Assembly (NCBI GenBank): GCA_020433455.1
Contig: JAGRCP010000080.1
Location: 83,617-147,616 of the forward strand
Direction: 5' to 3'
Length of the DNA stretch: 64,000 nucleotides
Source of the DNA: Caldilineaceae bacterium
GTDB taxonomy: Bacteria > Chloroflexota > Anaerolineae > Caldilineales > Caldilineaceae
Of this stretch, positions 31,335 to 40,020 are shown in pieces. Position 1 is the stretch's first letter. Each line of letters opens with the position of its first letter. A program made the position numbers and the translations under genes. The notes beneath the pieces were generated by a model that was not told where the DNA came from, made no database searches, and worked only from the letters and a program-made list of their open reading frames with translations.

Positions 31335-31622
31335 ATGCAAACCTTCCTCTCCCTCTACCTTTACATCCTCCCCATTGCCCTCTACGCCACGTGGGTAGGC
31401 ATCGGGCTGTGGGAGATTGTGACCCGTCCGGACATGGGCCGCGGCGCGGCGTTGGGCTGGATGGCGGTCATTCTGCTGATTCCTGTTTTGGGCATTCTGG
31501 CCTACTATATCGCGGGTAAATCCGCTATCCCCGCGTGGCAGCGCGTGACGCTGGTGGGCGGCGGCGTTTTGGCCTATGTCGTTTTATATGCCGTGGGTTC
31601 TCTGGCGGGCGGCGTGGTGTAG
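31335..31622 (+). CDS. Small PLDc_N-domain membrane protein
   Basis: 95 residues, three hydrophobic segments. It carries the PLDc_N-type core 'LGWMAVILLIPVLGILAYY' followed by 'AGKSAIPAWQRV'. This is clearly homologous to the C-terminal membrane tail of the preceding lipoprotein ('PLLGLIAYYVAGKSRLPVW'), so the pair arose by duplication or shares a partner. ATG 31335 has AAGGA 7 bases upstream; the longer frame from 30867 overlaps the previous gene and is rejected. The family's role is unknown; it often sits next to membrane or redox proteins. Confidence 0.8.
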   Translation: MQTFLSLYLYILPIALYATWVGIGLWEIVTRPDMGRGAALGWMAVILLIPVLGILAYYIAGKSAIPAWQRVTLVGGGVLAYVVLYAVGSLAGGVV

Positions 31623-31695
31623 GGCCGGCAGGGGAATCGCATGCGGAGCAGACGAATGGCTGTTTTTCCCTTCGGCCGTTGGGAGATGATGCTTG

Positions 31696-32814
31696 ATGAG
31701 TGATAACCAGCGCAGTGAAAAATCGCGGCGCGCCGTCACCCGGCGGGCGCTGGTACAGGGCGTAGGCCTGAGCGGAGCCGCGCTCCTCGGTGCGGGGGTG
31801 ACCCGCGGTGCGCTCCGTCGCAGCCAGGCCCAGGAAGCGATCGATGACGCCCATAATCACGATCTGGACATTCCTGTGGGCGATGCGCTGACCCGTAACC
31901 AGTACGGCGGCATCTACGATCCGCCTGAATTGCTGGACGGGAATGCGCTGGACGCGCATACCTTTCCGCCGCCCCGGGACGACCTGCCGCCGGGCAGCAC
32001 ACGCGAATTTACGCTGGATGTGGTGGAGACGCATATTGAGATCAGCCGCGACCTGGCCGTCTACGCCTGGACCTATCGCCTGGCGAGCGAGCCTCTGGTC
32101 AGCGGGGGCGACGCAAGCGCTCCGGTTATCGTCCACGGCGCGGGCAACGGCTCGGCGCCCGGGCCGATTTTGCGCGTCAAGGAGGGAGATCAGCTGCGCA
32201 TTACCCTGCGCAACCGCACGGAGCGCGCCCACAATCTCCACTTCCACGGACGTCATAGCCCGCAGATGGACGGTTGGGAACCTATTCCTCCCGGCGGCGA
32301 GACCGTCTATGAGCTGACGGCCGGCCCTTTTGGCGTCCATCCGTATCACTGCCACGTCATGCCCATCGCCCAGCATATTGCCAAGGGCATGTACGGCGCG
32401 CTCATTGTGGATCCGCCGGAGCCGCGACCGCCGGCGCAGGAAGTGATGCTCATGCTCTGCGGCTGGGATCCCGACGAGAGCGGGCGCAGCTCGGTGGCCA
32501 CGTGGAACGGCATTGCCGGCTATTACGGCAAGTTCCCCATCAAGGTGACCGCAGGCGACCCCGTGCGCGTCTACGTACTCAACATGCTGGAATATGAGCC
32601 GGTCGGCTCATTCCATCTCCATGCCCAGACTTTTGACGTCTTCCCCGCGGGCACGCGCCTCACGCCCGCAGCCCACACCGACGTGATCACCCTGGGCATA
32701 GCCGAGCGGGCCATCCTCGAATTTACCCTGCCCGAACGAGGACGCTATATGTTCCACCCCCATCAGCATCACCTGATGGAACGGGGCGCGATGGGCTGGT
32801 TCAGCGCGATCTAA
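31696..32814 (+). CDS. Tat-exported small multicopper oxidase
   Basis: 372 residues with two cupredoxin domains. The N-terminus has a twin-arginine-type signal ('SRRAVTRRALVQG' then a hydrophobic stretch and 'SQAQEA'). Copper motifs in order: 'HNLHFHGRHSPQ' (about 171), 'HPYHCHVMPIAQHIAKGMYG' (about 215), 'SFHLHAQTFDVF' (about 304) and 'FHPHQHHLMERGAMG' (about 354). The Cys/His/Met set of the type-1 site lies in the first domain, and the last motif lacks a Cys. This fits two-domain oxidases with the type-1 copper in domain 1 and trinuclear sites between subunits. ATG 31696 chosen over the TTG 31693. The copper-protein gene cluster upstream supports a periplasmic or surface copper role; the substrate (Cu(I), phenol, other) is unknown. 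Confidence 0.87.
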   Translation: MSDNQRSEKSRRAVTRRALVQGVGLSGAALLGAGVTRGALRRSQAQEAIDDAHNHDLDIPVGDALTRNQYGGIYDPPELLDGNALDAHTFPPPRDDLPPGSTREFTLDVVETHIEISRDLAVYAWTYRLASEPLVSGGDASAPVIVHGAGNGSAPGPILRVKEGDQLRITLRNRTERAHNLHFHGRHSPQMDGWEPIPPGGETVYELTAGPFGVHPYHCHVMPIAQHIAKGMYGALIVDPPEPRPPAQEVMLMLCGWDPDESGRSSVATWNGIAGYYGKFPIKVTAGDPVRVYVLNMLEYEPVGSFHLHAQTFDVFPAGTRLTPAAHTDVITLGIAERAILEFTLPERGRYMFHPHQHHLMERGAMGWFSAI

Positions 32815-32838
32815 CCGGCTATCGACCGCCCGGAAAGA

Positions 32839-32894
32839 TTGACAAAGCGCCTATGGGGGGCTAGGATTTTGAGTAACGTAAACTACCTCAAAAT
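32839..32894 (+). promoter_or_regulatory. Promoter and overlapping dyad before the CLC pair
   Basis: TTGACA (32839-32844), 17-base spacer, TAGGAT (32862-32867). Directly on the predicted start lies an inverted repeat ATTTTGAG (32866-32873) with CTCAAAAT (32887-32894), a candidate operator. Confidence 0.6.
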
Positions 32895-32915
32895 TTTGTC
32901 TAGAAAGCAGTTTTT

Positions 32916-35003
32916 ATGTCTATTTCTCATCCAACTGAACAATCCCAGTTCAAGCGGATGCGCAGCAAGGCCGCGGCGATACTTGATCGCACCACCTTGC
33001 CCGAAGAAGCTATCATCGTCGGTACGGCCTTAATTGTAGGAATCGGTACGGGCTTGGGTGCGGTTATCTTCATCCGCCTGCTGGAACGTATTCAGGCCCT
33101 GACGTATTTGGCCCAAATGTCCATGGGCATGGCCGTCGGCACGGTGGTCATGATGACGTTGGCGGGCGTGGTCGTGGGCGCCATCATCCAGCAGTGGGCC
33201 AGCGAAGCCAAGGGCCACGGCGTGCCCGAGGTGATGGAAGCCGTGGCCATTCGGGGCGGGCGGATCCGGCCGCGGGTGGCTGTAGCCAAAATTCTGGCCT
33301 CCTCCCTGACCATCGGCACGGGCGGTTCGGCCGGACGCGAGGGACCGATTGTCCAGGTGGGCTCCGCCCTGGGTTCCACGTTGGGACAATTGTTTCATTT
33401 TTCCGAAGAGCGGGTGCGGACCCTGGTGGCCTGCGGCGCCGCAGCGGGCATTGCCGCCACATTTAACGCCCCCATCGCCGGGACCATCTTCGCGCTGGAA
33501 GTAATTTTGGGCAGCTTCACCATCCGTTACTTCGGCGGAGTCGTCATCAGTTCCGTCGCTGCCAGCATTGTCAGCCGGGCCTTGCTCAGCAGCCGCCCGG
33601 CCTTCAGCGTCCCGGCCTACCCGCTTTCCAACCTGGGTGAGATTCCCCTCTACATCACGCTGGGCGTTCTGGCCGCGCTGGTGGCCGTTCTCTTTATTCG
33701 GGTGCTCTACGCGGCCGAGGGTTGGTTTGATGATTGGAAGATTTCCCTGCCCGTCAAAACGGGTCTGGGCATGTTCCTGACCGCTCTGATCGGCATCTTT
33801 TATCCGGGGCACATGGTGCTGGGCGCGGGGTTGGATGTGCTGGGCGAGGCCATTGCCGGGAACGTCGATTTGACCATGGGGCTGCTGCTGGCGCTGCTCG
33901 TGGGCAAGATGCTCACCACAACCCTTACCCTGGGGTCGGGCAACTCGGGCGGCGTCTTTGCGCCCAGCCTCTTCATGGGGGCGATTTTGGGCGGCATGGT
34001 GGGACAAATCGGGCATGCCTTGTGGCCTGGGGTGGTGATCAACCCTGGCGCGTATGCGATTGTGGGAATGGCGGCCGTCTTTTCCGGCGCGGCCCGGGCC
34101 CCCATTACCGCCGTGCTTATCGTCTTCGAGATGTCGAATGACTATCAGCTCATTCTGCCGCTTATGCTGGCGACCGTGCTTTCGACCCTGCTGGCGGAGC
34201 TGCTCTTCCCCGAATCCATCTACACGCTCAAACTCAAGCTTAAGGGCATCTCGCTGGAGCGCGGCCGGGATCAGGACATTCTGGAGAGCGTGACGGTCAA
34301 AGAGGTCATGACGCAGCGGGTGGAAACCGTGCCTGTGGAGATGACTCTGGTTGAACTCTCAGACCGTTTCTCCCAAACCCATACCCACGGCTTCCCCGTC
34401 GTGAACGATACGAATGAACTGGCGGGTATCGTGACGATCAGCGATTTGGACCTGGCCATTCACGATGAAAAGCCGCGCAGCACAACCGTGTTGTCGATTG
34501 GGACGCCGCGCAGCCGCCTGCTGGTCGCCACGCCCGACGAGACGGTGGGCGAGGCGCTTGCACGTATGGGCGCGCGCGGCCTGGGCCGTCTGCCCGTGCT
34601 GGAAAGTCAGAACTCCAACCATCTGCTGGGCGTGATTAAGCGGCATGACATCATCCGCGCTTATACCATCGCCCTCAGTCGCCGGGCCGAGTTGCAGCAT
34701 CGGGCCAAGCGTATGCAGATCCGCAACATTGACGGCACCCGTTTTGCCGATTTGACCATTGAGCCGACCGATTTTGCCGCGGGCAAGCCCCTCCACAAGA
34801 TCGCCATGCGGATGCCGGGTGAATGCATTCTGGTCTCCATTCGTCGCAACGGTCGCATCCTCATCCCTCATGGCGATACTCTTTTCCAGCCCGGCGACAC
34901 CGTCACCGCATTCGTTCAGTCCGACAACATAGACGCTATCCGGGCGGTCTTCCAGCGCGGGGAGACTGAACAGCCCCAAACTGCCGGCGCGTCTTCCGTG
35001 TAG
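32916..35003 (+). CDS. CLC chloride channel/transporter with CBS pair and RCK_C domain
   Basis: 695 residues. The CLC membrane core (about 30-420) has the selectivity motifs 'GHGVPEVMEAVA' (in place of the GSGIP loop), 'GSAGREGPIVQVGSALG' with the gating Glu, and 'GSGNSGGVFAPSLFMGAILG'. It is followed by two CBS motifs (about 455-590, starting 'SVTVKEVMTQRVETVPVEM'), which bind adenosine ligands in related proteins. A TrkA-C/RCK_C-like domain ends it (about 610-685; 'CILVSIRRNGRILIPHGDTL'). The CBS plus RCK_C tail suggests gating by nucleotide or another ligand. Whether it is a channel or Cl-/H+ exchanger is not clear from what I can read. It has its own promoter and is followed after 15 bases by a paralogue. 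Confidence 0.92.
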   Translation: MSISHPTEQSQFKRMRSKAAAILDRTTLPEEAIIVGTALIVGIGTGLGAVIFIRLLERIQALTYLAQMSMGMAVGTVVMMTLAGVVVGAIIQQWASEAKGHGVPEVMEAVAIRGGRIRPRVAVAKILASSLTIGTGGSAGREGPIVQVGSALGSTLGQLFHFSEERVRTLVACGAAAGIAATFNAPIAGTIFALEVILGSFTIRYFGGVVISSVAASIVSRALLSSRPAFSVPAYPLSNLGEIPLYITLGVLAALVAVLFIRVLYAAEGWFDDWKISLPVKTGLGMFLTALIGIFYPGHMVLGAGLDVLGEAIAGNVDLTMGLLLALLVGKMLTTTLTLGSGNSGGVFAPSLFMGAILGGMVGQIGHALWPGVVINPGAYAIVGMAAVFSGAARAPITAVLIVFEMSNDYQLILPLMLATVLSTLLAELLFPESIYTLKLKLKGISLERGRDQDILESVTVKEVMTQRVETVPVEMTLVELSDRFSQTHTHGFPVVNDTNELAGIVTISDLDLAIHDEKPRSTTVLSIGTPRSRLLVATPDETVGEALARMGARGLGRLPVLESQNSNHLLGVIKRHDIIRAYTIALSRRAELQHRAKRMQIRNIDGTRFADLTIEPTDFAAGKPLHKIAMRMPGECILVSIRRNGRILIPHGDTLFQPGDTVTAFVQSDNIDAIRAVFQRGETEQPQTAGASSV

Positions 35004-35018
35004 TAGCGCTTCCCTCCC

Positions 35019-37148
35019 GTGAGCCAGGCGCCTTCCGCTCCTCCAAACTCATCTGATTCGGCTGGAGCCGAGAGGACGCCTGGCGCGCGACGGCCGTCCA
35101 GCCTGACCCGCTTTCTTTTTTCCCGCAGCCAGCCCTTCATTCGCCAACTGCTCTTGCGGCTGGAATTGCCGGAAGACGTCGTCATTCTGGGCAGCGCGCT
35201 CATTGTGGGGCTGGGGACAGGGCTGGCCGCTGTCCTCTTCGTCATGATGCTCAATACGGTGCGGCGTCTGGCGGATCTCTCCCGGGTCTATCTGGGAGAA
35301 ATTACGGGCACCATTCTCATCATGACCCTGGCCGGCTTTGTCGTGGGCGTGCTGATTGAGCGCTGGGCCAAGGAAGCCCGGGGCGGCGGAATTCCCGACG
35401 TGATGGAAGCGGTTGCCGTTTCCGGCGGTTATATTCGTCATCGGGTCGCCGAAGCGCGCATGGTGGCTACCTCTATCACCATCGGCTCGGGCGGCTCCGG
35501 CGGACGCGAGGGGCCGGTGGTCCAAATCGGCGCCGGCCTGGGATCGACGCTGGGGCAACTCTTCCATTTTTCCGAAGAACGTATGCGCACCCTGGTGGCC
35601 TGCGGCGCGGCCGCGGGCATTGCCGCGGTTTTTAACGCACCCATCGCCGGTTCTATCTTCGCCATGGAAGTGATTCTCAACAGCTTCAACGTGCGTTACT
35701 TCGGGGCGGTGGTCATCGGCGCCGTCGCATCCAGCGTGGTGGCGAGAGTGCTGTTGGGCGATCGTCCGGCCTTTACCGTGCCCGCCTATCCCCTGCACCA
35801 CGTGGGGGAACTGCCTATCTATGCCGGATTGGGCGTCATCGCTGCATTTGTCGCCATCCTCTTTGTCAATGCCCTCTTTCATACCGAAGCCCTCTTCAAC
35901 CGGCTGCCCGTTCCCCTGCATTGGCGAACGGCGCTGGGCATGCTGCTCACGGCTTTTATCACCCTTGTTTTGCCTCGGGAACACGTGTTGGATTCGGGGC
36001 TGGTGCTGGTGGGAACGCTGATTACGGAGAATGTGCATCTGCCCGTCATGCTGCTCCTGGCGCTGCTGGCGGCAAAGCTGGTTGCCACCAGCCTGACTTT
36101 GGGATCGGGGAACTCGGGCGGCGTCTTTGCCCCCAGCCTCTTCATGGGGGCGCTGCTGGGCGGCGCGGTGGGCACATTCGCCAATAGCCTCTGGCCCCAG
36201 GTCGCGCCCAATCCGGGAGCCTATGCCATTGTGGGCATGGCCGCAGTCTTCGCGGGCGCGGCCCGGGGGCCCATCACCGCCGTGCTCATCGTCTTTGAGA
36301 TGTCGGGTGACTATAAGCTCATTCTCCCTCTCATGATGGCCACCGTTATCTCCACCGTGCTGGCCGAATCCCTCATGAGCGACTCCATTTATACCCGGGA
36401 GCTGCGTAAACGGGGCATCTCTCTCCAATATGGGCGGGATGTGGACGTTATGCAGAGCGTGCTTGTAAATGAAGTGATGACGACCGATGTCAAAGGCGTC
36501 GAGCCGAGCCTGACCATCAGCGATCTGTCCGAACTCTTTGCCCTTTCTCGCACCCACGGCTTTCCCGTTTTGGATAATGCCCAGCGGCTGTTGGGCGTTG
36601 TCGCCCTCAGCGATCTGGACCGCGCGCTCATCAATGAGCTGCCCGCTCACACCCCCATCATGGAAATCGCCACCCCCTTTGACCACCTGCTGCTGGCTCT
36701 GCCTGATGAAACCATGTGGGAAGCGCTGACGCGCATGGGCACCCGCGGCCTGGGACGCCTGCCGGTCGTTGACCCCCATGAGCCGACGCGTCTGGTTGGG
36801 ATCATCAAGCGGTCGGATATCATCCGCGCCTACAATATTGCCCTCACCCGTCGGGCCGAGCGTCAGCACCAGGAAAAGCACGCGCGGCTGCGTAATATTG
36901 ACGGCACCGAATTCCTTGAAATCGATCTCAAGCCGGGCGACGCGGCAGTCGGCCGAACGCTGCAGGAAGTCGCGAGCAATATTCCCCGCCAATGCATTCT
37001 CGTCTCTGTGCGGCGTCACGGCCGCGTCCTCATTCCCCACGGCGACACCATTTTCGAGGCGGGCGACCACGTGACTGCATTTGTCAACAGCAGCGATCGG
37101 GAACAGGTGATCGCCCGGCTACGCGACAGGCTGTCCGTCCACGCATGA
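35019..37148 (+). CDS. Second CLC chloride channel/transporter, tandem paralogue
   Basis: 709 residues from GTG 35019, 15 bases after the first CLC gene, so almost surely cotranscribed. Same architecture: CLC core with 'GGGIPDVMEAVAVSGGYI', 'GSGGREGPVVQIGAGLG' and 'GSGNSGGVFAPSLFMGALLG'; CBS pair about 475-610; RCK_C domain about 630-700 ('CILVSVRRHGRVLIPHGDTI'). The two differ mainly in the N-terminal 40 residues and the loops, and the first selectivity loop is 'GGGIP' here against 'GHGVP' in its partner. CLC proteins are dimers, so a heterodimer is possible. The opposite strand has a 673-codon open frame that is a shadow. Confidence 0.92.
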   Translation: MSQAPSAPPNSSDSAGAERTPGARRPSSLTRFLFSRSQPFIRQLLLRLELPEDVVILGSALIVGLGTGLAAVLFVMMLNTVRRLADLSRVYLGEITGTILIMTLAGFVVGVLIERWAKEARGGGIPDVMEAVAVSGGYIRHRVAEARMVATSITIGSGGSGGREGPVVQIGAGLGSTLGQLFHFSEERMRTLVACGAAAGIAAVFNAPIAGSIFAMEVILNSFNVRYFGAVVIGAVASSVVARVLLGDRPAFTVPAYPLHHVGELPIYAGLGVIAAFVAILFVNALFHTEALFNRLPVPLHWRTALGMLLTAFITLVLPREHVLDSGLVLVGTLITENVHLPVMLLLALLAAKLVATSLTLGSGNSGGVFAPSLFMGALLGGAVGTFANSLWPQVAPNPGAYAIVGMAAVFAGAARGPITAVLIVFEMSGDYKLILPLMMATVISTVLAESLMSDSIYTRELRKRGISLQYGRDVDVMQSVLVNEVMTTDVKGVEPSLTISDLSELFALSRTHGFPVLDNAQRLLGVVALSDLDRALINELPAHTPIMEIATPFDHLLLALPDETMWEALTRMGTRGLGRLPVVDPHEPTRLVGIIKRSDIIRAYNIALTRRAERQHQEKHARLRNIDGTEFLEIDLKPGDAAVGRTLQEVASNIPRQCILVSVRRHGRVLIPHGDTIFEAGDHVTAFVNSSDREQVIARLRDRLSVHA

Positions 37149-37233
37149 AGTTTCGCCCGGGCGTGCCGGATTTTCCCCGCGGGCGGGGCGGCCGGCACGT
37201 CCGGCAGAATGTGCAGCGCCTTGGGTGATTCTT

Positions 37234-37262
37234 TTCGACGGAATTTGCGACTATGGTATACT
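37234..37262 (+). promoter_or_regulatory. Promoter for the mreB operon
   Basis: TTCGAC (37234-37239), 17-base spacer, TATACT (37257-37262). The predicted start near 37270 gives a leader of about 138 bases with a small GCCTG-CATT-CAGGC hairpin. Nothing else is seen in the gap 37149-37407. Confidence 0.5.
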
Positions 37263-37407
37263 GCAATGTAATTTGCCTGCATTCAGGCTGCAAAAATATT
37301 TGACGCAAGCTGCGATTTGATTCGATAAATTATCATTGATGCAAACTGTATGGACGCACTGTTTTCAGCGAAGCGCCCGCGTCTCAGTCTCTTGGAGTTA
37401 ACCGTCT

Positions 37408-38478
<1,071 letters not shown>

Positions 38479-38496
38479 ACCAGGCGCCCTCTGCTT

Positions 38497-39447
38497 ATGC
38501 GCAATACGCAACGACCGTCCCGCTCACTGGGTGATATGGGGCTGCGCGTCGCCATTCTGGTCCTGGCCGCACTCCTGCTTATGGCCCTTCAGGTGACGGG
38601 CCGGCTGCAACCGCTCCAGAGCGCGATTACCCAATTTACCTCCCCCGCGCAGACCAGTTCTTCCGGCGCGGCCGCCTCGGTCAACGAGATGATAACGACC
38701 TTGACCGAGTTGCGCTCTCTGCGCCGTCGCGCCGCCGAGCTGGAGCAAATTAACGCCAATCTCCAGGTAGAAAACTTTCGCCTGCGCGAGGTGGAACGGG
38801 AAAATCAGGACCTTCGCACCCTCCTGGCTTTTGCCGAAACCCGGCCCGGCCTGGAACTGCGGGGCGCGCAGATCGTCGCCCGGGTCATCGGCCAGGAAAG
38901 CAACAATTTCCTTGACTTCATCATGTTGGACCTGGGCGCTGAACACGGTATCGAAGTGGGGATGCCGGTGCTGACGGATCAGGGGCTGGTGGGGCGCATC
39001 AGCGAGGTGACGAACACCACTTCCAAGGTCCTTCTCATCACCGACTCCAGCAGCGCGGTCAATGCGATTTTGCAGAGCAGCCGGGTCAGCGGCGTGGTGC
39101 GGGGTAATCCCGGCGGCAATCTGCTCATGGACTATATCCCCCAGGGCGTGCTCTACAGCGTGGGCGAGATTGTGCTCACATCCGGTTTGGGCGGCAACTT
39201 CCCCAAGGGCATTCCCATCGGCCAGGTGATCCAGATCAACCAACGCGATATTGACGTTTTCCAACAGGCCGTGGTCCGCCCCACGGTGGATTTCAGCAGC
39301 CTGGAATTGGTCATGGTGGTCACGAATTTTGACCCGCTGGAGAATTTGCCTTCCCTCATTGCGCCCGTAGAGGGAAATGGCGCAGAGGGAGGCGACGGAG
39401 CAGAGGGTGATGCTTCGGCTCCGTCTGAGACGCCGGTCGCGGAATAG
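38497..39447 (+). CDS. mreC: Rod-shape-determining protein MreC
   Basis: 316 residues: one N-terminal transmembrane helix (about 12-32), a coiled coil about 60-110 ('LRSLRRRAAELEQINANLQV'), then the two beta-barrel domains with 'ARVIGQESNNFLDFIMLDLG' and 'GMPVLTDQGLVGRISEV'. Extracytoplasmic scaffold linking MreB/MreD to PBP2. The C-terminus is a Gly/Glu/Ala-rich low-complexity tail. 18 bases after mreB. Confidence 0.95.
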   Translation: MRNTQRPSRSLGDMGLRVAILVLAALLLMALQVTGRLQPLQSAITQFTSPAQTSSSGAAASVNEMITTLTELRSLRRRAAELEQINANLQVENFRLREVERENQDLRTLLAFAETRPGLELRGAQIVARVIGQESNNFLDFIMLDLGAEHGIEVGMPVLTDQGLVGRISEVTNTTSKVLLITDSSSAVNAILQSSRVSGVVRGNPGGNLLMDYIPQGVLYSVGEIVLTSGLGGNFPKGIPIGQVIQINQRDIDVFQQAVVRPTVDFSSLELVMVVTNFDPLENLPSLIAPVEGNGAEGGDGAEGDASAPSETPVAE

Positions 39448-39465
39448 CCCGCGAGGCCCTGCTCT

Positions 39466-40014
39466 ATGACCCGAGGGTGGCTCTATTATCTGATGGTCCC
39501 GCTTCTGGGCCTGGCCGCGCTTTTCCAGTCAACCATTGCCACGCGCCTGGTGGTGCGGGGCGTGAAGCCGGACCTGGTGCTGGTGCTGCTCCTGATCGGC
39601 GTTATGCTCTATGGTCCCAAAGCCGCGGTGGTCTGGGCTTTCGTGGGCGGCATCTTTCTGGACATATTCAGCGGCGGCCCCATGGGCGCTTCCAGCCTGG
39701 CGTTGATGGCTGCGGTGCTGGTCACCGGCCTCAGCTATCGCACCCTGTCCCGCTATCATCTTCTGGTTCCCATTGGGGTGAGCATCGTGGGAACCGTCAC
39801 GTATGGAGCCGTCTATCTGGCCATTTTGTTTGTGCTGGACGGCCTGGCCGGCGCGGAATGGTTGCGTCTGCCCCAGTATAATGCTCCTTTCTGGCTGACC
39901 ATGCAGACGGTCGTCGGACCGGCCGTGCTCTATAACACCACGGTGATTCTCCTCACGGTTCCCTTTCTGAATCGCGTACCGGAAACTTCTGAAGCGGAAA
40001 CAGCGTTTTCGTAG
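39466..40014 (+). CDS. mreD: Rod-shape-determining protein MreD
   Basis: 182-residue integral membrane protein with about five hydrophobic helices, the usual MreD length. 'RGVKPDLVLVLLLIGVMLYG' and 'AFVGGIFLDIFSGGPMG' are the family's conserved stretches (Pro-Asp and the 'GxxxDxxS' motif). It works with MreC to regulate PBP2/RodA. It starts 18 bases after mreC and ends 6 bases before mrdA. Confidence 0.93.
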   Translation: MTRGWLYYLMVPLLGLAALFQSTIATRLVVRGVKPDLVLVLLLIGVMLYGPKAAVVWAFVGGIFLDIFSGGPMGASSLALMAAVLVTGLSYRTLSRYHLLVPIGVSIVGTVTYGAVYLAILFVLDGLAGAEWLRLPQYNAPFWLTMQTVVGPAVLYNTTVILLTVPFLNRVPETSEAETAFS

Positions 40015-40020
40015 GATAGC

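Noticed and set aside
30867..31622. 251-codon start for the PLDc_N protein
   Set aside because: The first 156 codons run out of frame through the preceding gene and the repeat; ATG 31335 has a ribosome site and gives the whole domain.
35049..37070. 673-codon open frame on the minus strand opposite the second CLC gene
   Set aside because: Product is His/Gln/Arg/Gly-rich without domain logic; it is the reverse shadow of a GC-rich CLC gene.
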